DNA of 64,000 nucleotides from Gilliamella sp. wkB171 (GTDB taxonomy: Bacteria > Pseudomonadota > Gammaproteobacteria > Enterobacterales > Orbaceae): assembly GCF_001693755.1 (NCBI RefSeq), contig NZ_LYST01000051.1, positions 1-64,000 on the forward strand, written 5' to 3'. This document shows, one piece after another, positions 18,668-28,511 of this stretch; the first letter of the stretch is position 1; every line of letters begins with the position of its first letter. A program made the translations under genes and the position numbers. Under the pieces are notes generated by a model, which was not told the origin of the DNA, did not search any database, and saw only the letters and a list, made by a program, of their open reading frames with translations.

Positions 18668-21600
18668 CTAAAAATACCGCTGTTTTAAGAACTCCCATTT
18701 CTTTTCATATCCAATCTCTTTATTTGACTGAACAATTAGATTTTCAACAGATTCTCGATGCTCGAGTAAATCGCTTGTGTTTAAAAAGGGAAGGAGTTTA
18801 AGCAAAAATTGTTTTTGATTTTCAAGTTTTGGAATCAAGCTACCATGCCAAACGCCAGAATTAGAAATACGGATTATTTCTTCAAAAATAGTTAAATTGT
18901 CATTTGCTTTTAGAAAAAATAAAATCATGTCTATTATAAAATTGTCTAGCTTTAAATGAATAATGGTAAATATAAAATAAATATAATCATGATTGTCTTT
19001 ATTATTCAGTAATGTTTGTTTTAGAAAGTTTTCCTCTAATATGTTCACTTCATTTGAATTTTTATCACGATCATCATGAAACAATTTATGAACAATACTG
19101 TCCAAAAAATATCCCTTATGGCATACATACAATGCATATTTTTCAATATCTTGTATATAAGTCTCTCTATGCCATAAAAACTTCAAACTAGGCATGTAAG
19201 TTTGTGATGATGGGCGATTTTTTCTTTCGTATAATCTATCGATAAATCTTAATAGAAAATCTGGTTTTTGCTGTATTAAAAGATCTAAAGCTTTTCCATC
19301 GTAGTCAAATAAATTAACAGCTTTTAATGCACAGAGATAAATATCAAAAACAAGTTCAATATCATCATATAAATCAGACCATTTATTAAATAGTAAAGAA
19401 TGAGGATTAAATATACTCATGATCGGTTTCAGAAATAAAATATCTTCCTTAGTGCGTTCTAATAAAATTTTTGAAACTATCGAAAAGATAGCAGGTTCAA
19501 TTACTTTATACTGTGTTAAAAAATTGATTGAGTTAGGTAAATGCTCAATGCCGATTAACTTAATATGGTCAACCAGAGATTTTACGGTATGAATAGTAAT
19601 CTTTTCCTTTGGAAAAGTTTGAAAATAATATGTCATCCATAAATTTTTATTTTTAAATGAACTCTTTTCAATTAACAACTCGATATCATCAAACTTATTT
19701 AGTCTTAATAAGTTATGAAAAATTATATCGGCTGGGACAACAAAATCTTCATCATAAAGCAAATAATACCTGATAATTTCTACATAATCGGTTAAATGAG
19801 TTTCAACTAAAATAGATAAGACAGCGAGCATAGCATATTGTATTTCACTGCTTTTTGTACTTTGTGGATTTTGCTTGAAAGCATGATATAATTCTTGGCA
19901 TTTTTTAAAAAATAGAGCTACTTGTTGCACATTTAACTTAACTAAATAATGCCTGATTTTTTCATTATAGTATGTTTGATATTTATCTATATCAAAATCA
20001 AATTGCTTTTGTTTTTCTCTATCTGTTAACAAAAGGCTTAGCAAAGAAAGGTTAGGATGATTAAAATCGGATTCCCATAATGAAGGAAATATAATATCTA
20101 TTTGTTTTAATTGGTGACAATAATCGTAGACTGAAACACAGTGACTTAAATTCTGTTTATCTAAATTATCAATAAGATATGTATTTATCAATAATGAATC
20201 TGAGGTTACGAGTTCTTTATTATAAGAATAAATTTTAGAGATATATTTAGAGAAAAGACTTAGCACCGATGTTTGATAAGTTGAAATAGCCAATAACCAA
20301 GATAAACCCTGAAAAATATTTTCCCTTATTTTTAATATACCTTTACTTCCACGTATTTGAATGGTTCTAGTATACAAAATATTATGTCTTGAATAGCTGT
20401 CTTCATATTGGGTCTCTAAAAAAGTTTCTGCCACACACAAAAACAACATAGAGAATAGGTAATTGTTTCCTTTTTCAGCTTTTTCTAAAAGTTTCTCAAT
20501 TACAATTGTTTGGATTACATAGTCTGAGTAATAATCATCAACTGTTATATTTAATGATTTAGTTAACACACAAATCATGTCCTCAATTAAATCATCAGAT
20601 TTAACAATAAGCTCTAGCATGAGATCTAAAGCAATCTTAAAATCGGATTCAGATAAATTTCTAAAATTAACCAATAAAGCTAATATAGAATTTTGAGGCT
20701 CATATCGTTTGTTTAGTTCAAACTTCACATTATGCCAATCTACTATCTGCTTTTCTTTCTGTTTGATTAAATTTTTTATAAACGTAAGGCAAGTTGAAGG
20801 CGGAATAGCATAACCGAATATTTTAAGAAACGTTAAAATTTCTTCGACTTCGGTATTAGTGTTTCGTAAATGTTGATAATAACCAAGAATGTCAGGTTTT
20901 ATCTGTGCAAGAATATTTTTGTCATCAAACGTATTAATGACAGGTATTAATGCATCGTTTAATATTGAAAATGTATTTTTTACGATAATTCTATGAGGGT
21001 GTTTTGGGGCAGCGAAGTTTATCAACAAATTAGAAAACGGTATCACCTTTTTGTCAAACACACCCCGATAAAAAAGATAAGTTGATAGAATTTGATCAGA
21101 AATTTTCACCGCTTCATTTTCATACATATCAACAAGTTCATTTTCATGCAATATATTGACATACTTCCAAAATTCACAAAATTCAATACCAAAAATTTGT
21201 TGAATATTATCTATTTCAAATTGATTTTGTGTGTCTACTGTTCGGAGTAATGCAATAATACAAGCTGTTTTAATAAGATTAGGATCATTTAAAATATATT
21301 TAATATTTTCATGTTTACCAAAATAATCATCATATAAAGTAGCAACATTACTTAATGCAGAGAGTTTTTTTTCATTTTTTGCAAGCTGTGCAGCCATTAC
21401 CACCAAACGAGGGTTTCCATTTGATACTTCCCAGATACGTTGTTGATAATCAAAGTTTCTAATTGTGAACTGATTTTCCAATAACTCTTTTGTTTGATCT
21501 TGTGTAAGTGCAGAAATGGTGAATTGTGTGATGTGTGTAATTTGTTCTACTTTGCTAATAACAAGTTCTTGAACGTAATTTCTAACAGTGGCTATAATTC

Positions 21601-22471
21601 GAAAGCTACGGTCACTTTTTATATTATTTAAATAAGATAATACATAATCTAGGCGTTCATCTAATCGGTTTGCATCATCGATAAAAATAAAGTATTCACC
21701 AGGCTCGCTAAAATAGGCAGTTATATCTCTGGAAAAATCAGTGCCTTTATTAAACAGGCAAAATATTTTGGCTGAGGGATGATGATTTTTTATCAATTTT
21801 AAAAGATTCACAGCATATAATGTTTTACCAACACCTGCTGCACCTGAAATTAATAAGAACTTACTTTCGTTAGTGATGATGTTCATTCCTTGTTGTAATA
21901 GTTCATCACGAAAAAGAATATTATTATTAATGGGAGTAGCAAATTCATTTGCATTATATTTATTAATAAAAACATCAATATCAACTATTTGACCAGTATC
22001 CAGAGAAAGAGACAAATAACGCTCCGCAAGGATAGGATAATTATTTATGATGCTATATGCAAGAGCATCAATATTGTGAAGATCTAATAATATGCTGTAT
22101 TCACTACATTTTTGACTAAGTTCATTAATATCAGTAGTTGTCAGGTCTCCTAAATAACAGATAATAATTTTTGTAATTTTATCAATTGGGATACCTGTTT
22201 TTTTAGGATCTAAGCACTTGGTTATATCATTTTCAATTTTTGATCTTAAATGCCCTTGTTGAGTGGTATACTCAGAAAAAATATATGTTCCATTATCCTG
22301 AGTTAATAATGTGTCAGGGGTACCAGTTTTTGTTTTGTTAGACGTATTAGTCATACCGATGGCATTTAAATTTTGATACCCTTTTTTATATAACCAATCA
22401 TCACATAAACGTTGAAAAAGACCACCTTCTAATTCAAGTAATTCTGATTTTATTTGATTAATAAGTGCCAT
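18668..22471 (-). CDS. Large PD-(D/E)XK-nuclease/STAND-type NTPase, candidate anti-phage protein
   Basis: 1267 residues. N-terminal about 150 residues look like a restriction-endonuclease fold: GTPD (residues 50-53) followed by E67-Y-T-T-Q, as in Mrr-like nucleases of nSTAND proteins. Walker A GAAGVGKT at 210-217 and Walker B FIFIDDANRL at 261-270 mark a STAND-like P-loop NTPase, followed by an ATVRN segment near 293-297. The remaining roughly 850 residues are helical repeats, a likely sensor. Such nuclease-NTPase-repeat architecture is known from bacterial antiviral STAND (Avs-like) proteins. The specific trigger is unknown. It is lower in GC than the housekeeping neighbours and sits on a tRNA islet. 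Confidence 0.7.
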   Translation of the reverse strand: MALINQIKSELLELEGGLFQRLCDDWLYKKGYQNLNAIGMTNTSNKTKTGTPDTLLTQDNGTYIFSEYTTQQGHLRSKIENDITKCLDPKKTGIPIDKITKIIICYLGDLTTTDINELSQKCSEYSILLDLHNIDALAYSIINNYPILAERYLSLSLDTGQIVDIDVFINKYNANEFATPINNNILFRDELLQQGMNIITNESKFLLISGAAGVGKTLYAVNLLKLIKNHHPSAKIFCLFNKGTDFSRDITAYFSEPGEYFIFIDDANRLDERLDYVLSYLNNIKSDRSFRIIATVRNYVQELVISKVEQITHITQFTISALTQDQTKELLENQFTIRNFDYQQRIWEVSNGNPRLVVMAAQLAKNEKKLSALSNVATLYDDYFGKHENIKYILNDPNLIKTACIIALLRTVDTQNQFEIDNIQQIFGIEFCEFWKYVNILHENELVDMYENEAVKISDQILSTYLFYRGVFDKKVIPFSNLLINFAAPKHPHRIIVKNTFSILNDALIPVINTFDDKNILAQIKPDILGYYQHLRNTNTEVEEILTFLKIFGYAIPPSTCLTFIKNLIKQKEKQIVDWHNVKFELNKRYEPQNSILALLVNFRNLSESDFKIALDLMLELIVKSDDLIEDMICVLTKSLNITVDDYYSDYVIQTIVIEKLLEKAEKGNNYLFSMLFLCVAETFLETQYEDSYSRHNILYTRTIQIRGSKGILKIRENIFQGLSWLLAISTYQTSVLSLFSKYISKIYSYNKELVTSDSLLINTYLIDNLDKQNLSHCVSVYDYCHQLKQIDIIFPSLWESDFNHPNLSLLSLLLTDREKQKQFDFDIDKYQTYYNEKIRHYLVKLNVQQVALFFKKCQELYHAFKQNPQSTKSSEIQYAMLAVLSILVETHLTDYVEIIRYYLLYDEDFVVPADIIFHNLLRLNKFDDIELLIEKSSFKNKNLWMTYYFQTFPKEKITIHTVKSLVDHIKLIGIEHLPNSINFLTQYKVIEPAIFSIVSKILLERTKEDILFLKPIMSIFNPHSLLFNKWSDLYDDIELVFDIYLCALKAVNLFDYDGKALDLLIQQKPDFLLRFIDRLYERKNRPSSQTYMPSLKFLWHRETYIQDIEKYALYVCHKGYFLDSIVHKLFHDDRDKNSNEVNILEENFLKQTLLNNKDNHDYIYFIFTIIHLKLDNFIIDMILFFLKANDNLTIFEEIIRISNSGVWHGSLIPKLENQKQFLLKLLPFLNTSDLLEHRESVENLIVQSNKEIGYEKKWEFLKQRYF

Positions 22472-22835
22472 TAGAATATTTTCTCATCATTGCGTATTGC
22501 ATAACTGAAGATATTATATAATTATTTATGCTAATTAGCATTTTTATCAATTTTGAATTTGTGATGGTTTATTTTTATTAGAGAGATCATTGATAGTATT
22601 ATAAACGATCAAATAAAGAGATTGACCAAGAACAAAATAATTAAGTAGTGGATTCAAATGAAAATATCAATAAAAGGTTGCGTCTCATTTTTATTGGACT
22701 TTAAACTTGCTGGTTATTAAATTAGTTCTGCTTTCTTTAGAGTTTCTATATTAGCCATAAGCAAGTATTAAAATTTTTCAATTTAAGCTAAAGATTCCGA
22801 AGATACATTGTTAGCTTCACTTTTTTGCTTATATA
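22472..22835. other. Intergenic region with palindrome ATGCTAATTAGCAT
   Basis: 364 bases without a convincing gene. A perfect 14-base palindrome ATGCTAATTAGCAT occupies 22528-22541, 57 bases upstream of the STAND gene start, a possible operator for it. A 20-codon ORF starting at 22658 (+) has no good ribosome site and is not claimed. Confidence 0.4.
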
Positions 22836-23129
22836 TTATTTTTGTAATATCGGATCATTACTAGGTAAACAAGACTTATGTAATACGGTCAAAACGATCA
22901 TTTTCTTGGCGTCTTGGATAAAGTAAATAATATGACTTTGACAGGGAAAATAGTAAATATTTTTATTATATTGCATGGCAATACTTGGCGAGTGGGCAAG
23001 CAAAGAAATAGTTTTGTGCAAATTGGTCAGATATTCTTTGGCTTTTTCTCGTCCCCAATTTTTTATAGAATACTCATAAATGTTTTTCAGTTGTTTGGCT
23101 GCATGTTGAGTAATTTTTATTGATAGCAC
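22836..23129 (-). CDS. RelE/ParE-family toxin
   Basis: 97-residue type II toxin of the RelE/ParE superfamily. The pattern ITQHAAKQLKNIYEY, KAKEYLTNLHKTISLLAHSP and the C-terminal beta-strand block HIIYFIQDAKKMIVLTVLH are typical. ParE members poison gyrase, RelE members cut mRNA; the sequence does not settle which. The start ATG is two bases after the antitoxin stop, indicating a toxin-antitoxin operon with the antitoxin first. Confidence 0.82.
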   Translation of the reverse strand: MLSIKITQHAAKQLKNIYEYSIKNWGREKAKEYLTNLHKTISLLAHSPSIAMQYNKNIYYFPCQSHIIYFIQDAKKMIVLTVLHKSCLPSNDPILQK

Positions 23130-23131
23130 TA

Positions 23132-23389
23132 TTAGTCCTCTAATAGATTGTTAAAGAAGCTATCAGCATCAATTGTTCTACTTTCTTCAATATCTTTTAA
23201 ACCTAGTTTGATTTGTGCATCAACATAGTTCTTTTTCATCTTTTCAAATAGCTGATATTCATCTATCGACATCATCACTAACACCGGTTTACCGTTTTTA
23301 GTGACAGTAACAGGGGCAGCTTGTGCGCTAAGTAAAGCCTCACCAAATCGGTTTTTCACTTCATAAGCAGTTAGGACTTTTGTTGGCAT
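23132..23389 (-). CDS. Phd/YefM-family antitoxin
   Basis: 85 residues from ATG 23389, chosen because GGAG lies just upstream; a longer start at 23404 would bury this site. N-terminal Phd/YefM DNA-binding domain (TAYEVKNRFGEALLSAQ, APVTVTKNGKPVLVMMSIDEY), then an acidic C-terminal tail that should bind the toxin. It represses its own operon in known members. Partner of the ParE-like toxin two bases downstream. Confidence 0.85.
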   Translation of the reverse strand: MPTKVLTAYEVKNRFGEALLSAQAAPVTVTKNGKPVLVMMSIDEYQLFEKMKKNYVDAQIKLGLKDIEESRTIDADSFFNNLLED

Positions 23390-23404
23390 TTTATTTCTCC
23401 ACAT

Positions 23405-23836
23405 CTAGCTAAAATAGCTAATTTGTCTAAATTTTACTTACTTTAAAAATTATGACAATAGTTTCTTTTTTGTATTTATTCAAAAGTCTTAAAAAATAGA
23501 CTTATTTGAGATATTTTTATCGATATCAGTTATTATTCGACAGGACTATTGATTCAGTATATTTTTTAGTACATCAAATTTTATAGCTCGAATAATTTTA
23601 ATAAATAATAGTGGATTACATGTAAAACTAGAGTTGCGTTTCCCGCTCTAAATTTCTAAGTTAAAATCGTCAATAATCTCAAAGCTTTTTAGTAAAAAAA
23701 TATGCCATCAGGTCAATTTTTAAAGCAATGCTATGCAGGCTAACTAAATACACAACACCTAACAATATTGTTGTGTTTAAATGTTTGATCTTCTTACTCA
23801 ATGTGATTTTGCTTGGTTATATTAGTGCTGGACATG
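23405..23836. other. Intergenic region with attR-like repeat
   Basis: 432 bases. It should hold the antitoxin promoter at its left and contains the tRNA-Gly-like repeat at 23637-23655; no gene is seen. Confidence 0.5.
23637..23655 (+). repeat. attR-like copy of the tRNA-Gly 3' end
   Basis: CGTTTCCCGCTCTAAATTT, 18 of 19 bases identical to 18519-18537. It is not part of any tRNA here, so it is best explained as the distal attachment site of an inserted element. Confidence 0.7.
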
Positions 23837-24694
23837 TTAATGTTTGACATTTTTTATTTTGTTATACATCTCTTTAACATGTTCATAGCCGTATTTTGCC
23901 TCTAATCTTTTGATGATAAAATGTCCTCGAGCCATATCTTGATAGAAACTAGTAAACAGCGTGTTCATTGTCGCTCCAGTGATTGCCCCTATAATTGGTA
24001 CCACTTGTGCAGCAAATTTGTTGGTTATTACAATGCCAAATTGTGAAGCAACTGTTTCTATTAGTTTACTGAACCATTTTCCTGCTTGGTTATGACTAAT
24101 ATGCGTGATGGTACCAGCACCGTGTTTTGTGGCAATTTCAGCTAATTCTTTTGATAGATGGTTCATCGATTTAGTCATAAAACTACGTGATAGATAATAC
24201 CCAGTGTCAGTACTATTATCATCTGTTTTGGTATTTGCACCTAAGGCAAATACCTCAACGCAGGCTGTTTTAGTGGTAAAAAGATTTAAATCAAATCCTT
24301 CACTACGTGCAACATCGGCTACTGCACGCATTATAATCGTCGTCGATATTGGTAGCTCAATAAATAGTGATGTAAACCCAAAAGCGCCACCTAAAGCACC
24401 CGATGTGGCAGCATAAAGCTTGTGAAGTTTAGTTGAAGCGGATCTATTTGGCTCATTATCAAGGCTCCATAGTGCTGCATCAGCAGCTTTATGAAGGGCT
24501 GAACCAATAATATTATTGACTTTTTTGGATACCGCTGTTGGCAGTTTTTTTACTGCTTCTTCTAATGGAGAACCAATCAAACTAGACATTCTTGCAATGA
24601 TAGATGGTGACTCCAATAATGCTACAGCTGTTTGTAAATCACTTAAATCTTGTAAGTTTTCTTGAATTGTCACTTTAATTCCTTTTGTATTCAT
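23837..24694 (-). CDS. EcsC-family protein
   Basis: 285 residues of the EcsC family (PF12787), named for a gene in the Bacillus Ecs cluster but of unknown biochemical role. Conserved parts: LHKAADAALWSL near residue 67, glycine-rich hydrophobic ATSGALGGAFGFTSLFIELPISTTIIMRA split over about 93-121, and ALGANT near 150. Hydrophobic stretches suggest membrane association. It lies just outside the tRNA-Gly islet repeat and is monocistronic. Confidence 0.75.
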   Translation of the reverse strand: MNTKGIKVTIQENLQDLSDLQTAVALLESPSIIARMSSLIGSPLEEAVKKLPTAVSKKVNNIIGSALHKAADAALWSLDNEPNRSASTKLHKLYAATSGALGGAFGFTSLFIELPISTTIIMRAVADVARSEGFDLNLFTTKTACVEVFALGANTKTDDNSTDTGYYLSRSFMTKSMNHLSKELAEIATKHGAGTITHISHNQAGKWFSKLIETVASQFGIVITNKFAAQVVPIIGAITGATMNTLFTSFYQDMARGHFIIKRLEAKYGYEHVKEMYNKIKNVKH

Positions 24695-25482
24695 ATGTCA
24701 CTATCTAGTGCTTATTATGCAAAAATTTTTGATAATCTAAGGTTTCATTTATGCGTTATTCATACAAAATTACTCAACACAGGTATTATGCTCAATTATA
24801 TTAATGGCAAGCCATTCTTGATCATTTTGCTCTTTTTTATAAGTAACAGTGTTGCTTTAAAAATTTCAATAGCTTTTATTGCTAACATGTTGTTCCAATA
24901 TGGAGAGTGGCTATTAATGTACTGCTGAGCTATGTGCTATATTTTGCAAACTATCTATGCTACTTTATTCTTTTCTTATAAATCTTATTTATTAAGATTA
25001 TTTTCAGTCTATTTAAAATAAAAATGTTTTGTATTGCTAAACCGTTTTAGCGATCCAGTTGTTATAAATTGTAAATGAAAAGTCGTTATTATTCGCAATA
25101 TAGCATAAAAATATAGAATAAAAAGTAAAGATTAGTATTAATTTTTAAATGCGGTTTTATTGTCGATTATTAACTTTTACTAAATCGCAAACAAATCATA
25201 TAGCAACATCATTATGCTTTGATTTGATATTTTTTTGTAAAAATTATTGAGGAATCTATACTGTTGCATTTTGCAAAAGATCCTTAAATTCATGATAAAC
25301 CTATAGTCAGACATCTCCTTAATTTTATACATAAAGATATGATCGATTATTTATTATTAACGCCGCAACATCTCATAATTGTGATTCACAATAACGCAGA
25401 TTAAGCATTTAGTAGTTGAATTTAATAGAGATAATTATCAAAATGTATAATACATAGCTGTTAATGCAAGATGGAGTAATTG
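24695..25482. other. Gene-poor region
   Basis: About 790 very AT-rich bases between EcsC and the ankyrin gene. A forward 88-codon frame beginning at 24662 overlaps the EcsC start and does not look coding. I see no RNA gene or repeat; only the GGAG site at 25472-25475 for the next gene. Confidence 0.5.
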
Positions 25483-26565
25483 ATGTACAACATACCTTCT
25501 ATAGGTAACTTTGAGACGTTACCTGAAGTGGCACTAGCCATATATGAATCAGATTTGGAAAAAATGCAGGCACTGTATCAAGCTGACTGGGATATTAATA
25601 AATCTATTCATTTTAATAAATATATCGATATGGTACCGATCGCAATTGCAGTAATGACTAATCAGTTACCTGCTTTAAAATGGTTGCTAGCTAAGCAGGT
25701 TTCGCTTGATATTGGCGAGTTAACGATTATCGAAATGGCCGCTCAGCACAGCAAAAATAAGATTGTTGAACTGTTATTAGAACATAATGCTCTTGATTTT
25801 TTACCAATCAAAAATTATGGAGAAATATTTGAGCGAATTCAATACGGTAATAAATATGAACATATCCAATTATTCGAAAAATATGGTGTTACCGTAAAAA
25901 AATATGGTGGTGCAGCACTTCGGTCAAGTGCCTTTGACGGTAATATGGATAAAATCAAAATGTGGTTAGAGATGGGTGCTGATATAAACTATCATCAACC
26001 TAATATGGTTTTTCCATATGCATCAACGCCACTTATTGAAGCCGTGAGAGCTAATCATAATGACATTGCGTTATACCTGATAAAAAATGGCTGTGATGTG
26101 ACTATCACTGATAAAGATGGTTTGCGTGCCTATTCAGTAGCTTTAAGAGAAAATAATACACAATTAATGCAAGTATTGAAATCGTTAGAACCACCGCAAT
26201 GGCATGACGAGCAAGAAAAAATACGGCAAATTAAGCGTTATAAAATTCCTGCTGATATGCTTGAATACTTAAAACAACCACCAAAGAAGATTTATTTTTC
26301 GGGTAAAGATACGCATTCAAAATACATTACGTTTTATCAATTAGTCGATTTGCAGGAGATGAAATGGCATCGAAAAAATCTACTTTGTTTTATTGAAAAA
26401 GTTGAAAACTATGAACTTTACCTTGTTTGGTCACCGATAAAAAAAATGATTTGCTGCTTAGATCTTGAACACGATATGCTTACCCCAATGTGCAGTTGGC
26501 AAGAGTTTATTGGTGATCCTGAAAAATGTATCAATAAGCTTCTTGATGGTGAGTATGACGATTAA
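25483..26565 (+). CDS. Ankyrin-repeat protein
   Basis: 360 residues from ATG 25483 (GGAG 7 bases upstream; a TTG at 25480 adds one residue). At least four ankyrin-like repeats are readable: around residues 45-75, 75-105, 145-170 (FDGNMDKIKMWLEMGADIN) and 185-225 (TPLIEAVRANHNDIALYLIKNG). The C-terminal 130 residues are a different soluble domain with no match I know. No signal peptide, so probably cytoplasmic. Partner unknown; no neighbour in the same operon. Confidence 0.75.
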   Translation: MYNIPSIGNFETLPEVALAIYESDLEKMQALYQADWDINKSIHFNKYIDMVPIAIAVMTNQLPALKWLLAKQVSLDIGELTIIEMAAQHSKNKIVELLLEHNALDFLPIKNYGEIFERIQYGNKYEHIQLFEKYGVTVKKYGGAALRSSAFDGNMDKIKMWLEMGADINYHQPNMVFPYASTPLIEAVRANHNDIALYLIKNGCDVTITDKDGLRAYSVALRENNTQLMQVLKSLEPPQWHDEQEKIRQIKRYKIPADMLEYLKQPPKKIYFSGKDTHSKYITFYQLVDLQEMKWHRKNLLCFIEKVENYELYLVWSPIKKMICCLDLEHDMLTPMCSWQEFIGDPEKCINKLLDGEYDD

Positions 26566-26788
26566 ACACTAACCTAACAGTAAAGAATAAAAGAGCGTTA
26601 TTTATACAAATAGAGAAAAAAGTCGAGCAGTAGTCATTGAAAAAAGGCGGAACAATTGGTTATCTATCAAGGTCAAATTTAGCTAAAAACCAAAATTATA
26701 ATGTGCCATGGATTGGTGCAATGTCCCGTTTGACGTAATTTTCAATATTCATGATATTTGTCAAAATATGATAATTGCTATTCTGAGT

Positions 26789-27694
26789 TTATTGGAGATT
26801 TTTAATATCCTTATAGGGGGATGTACCAAATAAACGTTTGTACTCCCGATTAAATTGCGTTTGGCTTTCATAACCGACCTCAAGTCCGGCACTATTAGCA
26901 TGATAATTTTCTGACAACATTAAACGACGAGCTTCATAAAGACGTAATTGTTTTTGATATTGTAATGGGCTTAATGTGGTCACCTGTTTAAAATGACGAT
27001 GAAACGTCGCTAATGACATATTGGCTTTTTCGGCTAAAGCTTCAACAGTGATGGGTTGTTTATAGTGATTTTTTAGCCAATCAATTGTTGAGGCAATTTG
27101 ATGGCTTTGTGTGCCTTTTGTATTGATAGAACGCAAGTGTTGCCCGAAAGGTCCAATAAGCAGTAAATAATGGATTTCTTTGATAATCATTGGGGCTAAT
27201 ATCGAAATTTGTTCAGGTTTATCAAGTAATTGGATCAATCGAAAAAAAGCAGTAAGTATGTCTAATTCAACTTTTTTTATACTAATTCCTTTGAAAGGAA
27301 TGGCTTTAATATTGGCTAACTGTGGATACTCAGTGATGAGTTGGTTGATAATTTGCGTATTAAGGTATAAGGCAAGGGATAAAAACGGTTCAGTTTGCGA
27401 TGCAATTGTTATAGAGTTAACTGCTGGAATATCAACTGAGGTAACGAGATAATCGCCTTCACCATAAATGTGTTGTTCGGTTCCAATTAACGAGCGTTTA
27501 CTCCCTTGAATAATAATAGATACTAGTGGTTGGTAGAAGCAGTTTTCGTTATAATCTGTCATGTCACGGCGATAAATACCCAAACCATTTATCGCAGTAG
27601 GGTAGTCACCCGCAGTTTGAGCCCAACGTAACATATGTTGTTTTACTTGCTGATTTATTGTGGTAAGTTCACTGTTTAGATCGCTTCTTTTCAT
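26789..27694 (-). CDS. AraC-family transcriptional regulator (YqhC-like)
   Basis: 301 residues. N-terminal cupin-like AraC_N domain (FYQPLVSIIIQGSKRSLIG at about 53-71) and a C-terminal double helix-turn-helix (KANMSLATFHRHFKQVTTLSP and GYESQTQFNREYKRLFG). Layout and AraC_N type resemble E. coli YqhC, which senses aldehydes and drives yqhD. Here it is divergent from a cupin/CMD/SDR set of genes, its likely targets. Confidence 0.85.
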   Translation of the reverse strand: MKRSDLNSELTTINQQVKQHMLRWAQTAGDYPTAINGLGIYRRDMTDYNENCFYQPLVSIIIQGSKRSLIGTEQHIYGEGDYLVTSVDIPAVNSITIASQTEPFLSLALYLNTQIINQLITEYPQLANIKAIPFKGISIKKVELDILTAFFRLIQLLDKPEQISILAPMIIKEIHYLLLIGPFGQHLRSINTKGTQSHQIASTIDWLKNHYKQPITVEALAEKANMSLATFHRHFKQVTTLSPLQYQKQLRLYEARRLMLSENYHANSAGLEVGYESQTQFNREYKRLFGTSPYKDIKNLQ

Positions 27695-27870
27695 TAGATT
27701 TCCTTAACATTCACCCAAACATAGTTAGAACTATTTTAAAGCTTATCAGTAAAAATAATATTGTAACTGAAATTATTAGGCAAGAATTTAATAGAATTGT
27801 GTCTATTGATAATTAATTGATATGTTTATAGTAACGCATAGATAATCTTTAATTAACTAATGGGATTGTT

Positions 27871-28365
27871 ATGAGAAAATTATCAATAACATTATTAATC
27901 ACAACAATGATTGTGACTTGTTTTTCAATCCGAATTTATGCTAAGGAGAATAATGCTATGTCTCAAAAAGTTACCAAAAATGGTGCACAGGCTTCCATCA
28001 AAGGCTCAGATAAATTTTTTACAGGTGATGTAAGAATCGATCCTCTATTTCCTGCTACGAGTCCATCTCGGACCTCTGGCGCTTATGTGACGTTTGAACC
28101 TGGTGCTCGTTCAGCATGGCATACTCATCCATTAGGACAAACTTTAGTCGTCACTTCCGGTGTTGGCTTTACTCAAGAATGGGGCGGTCCTATTGTCGAA
28201 ATTCATCCTGGTGATGTAATTACTTGCCCACCGGGAGTAAAACATTGGCATGGTGCATCACCACACAATGCTATGACTCATCTTTCCGTGGTTGAGGAAC
28301 TCGATGGTAAAAATGTTGAATGGTTAGAAAAAGTGACCGATGAACAATATTACGATAAAAAGTAA
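27871..28365 (+). CDS. Exported cupin-domain protein
   Basis: 164 residues with a possible N-terminal signal (hydrophobic residues 5-20, cut near YAK). A second ATG with AAGGAG upstream at 27958 (MSQKVTK) would give a cytosolic form of 135 residues, and its ribosome site is better than that of the first ATG, so export is uncertain. Cupin metal ligands are H84, H86, Q90 and H127 ([13 protein letters not shown]). Related proteins sit beside carboxymuconolactone-decarboxylase genes, as here. Reaction unknown. Confidence 0.75.
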   Translation: MRKLSITLLITTMIVTCFSIRIYAKENNAMSQKVTKNGAQASIKGSDKFFTGDVRIDPLFPATSPSRTSGAYVTFEPGARSAWHTHPLGQTLVVTSGVGFTQEWGGPIVEIHPGDVITCPPGVKHWHGASPHNAMTHLSVVEELDGKNVEWLEKVTDEQYYDKK

Positions 28366-28511
28366 TTATTAAGCAAATAGTGAAGTTAACTTATTAATTT
28401 GCATTTTTAATCAATATTTATACTGTTAGTTTATACGTAATTTTTTAAGTATAAAAGTGGTCGTATGGTAGTCAATTTTATCTCGCTGAGCTTGTTTTAG
28501 CAGGAAACCCT

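Larger units (their letters stand above)
18533..23655. mobile_element. tRNA-Gly islet carrying a STAND NTPase and a toxin-antitoxin pair
   Basis: A 5.1-kb segment bounded by the 3' end of tRNA-Gly and its near-perfect copy at 23637-23655. It carries only a 1267-residue nuclease/STAND protein and a ParE/Phd pair, all on the reverse strand. No integrase, replication or structural gene is visible, so it is either a decayed island or one mobilised by an integrase supplied in trans. Content (defence-like plus addiction module) fits a defence islet. Confidence 0.65.

Noticed and set aside
24662-24928. 88-codon forward ORF before the ankyrin gene
   Set aside because: Overlaps the EcsC start, no ribosome site, and no coding-like composition.
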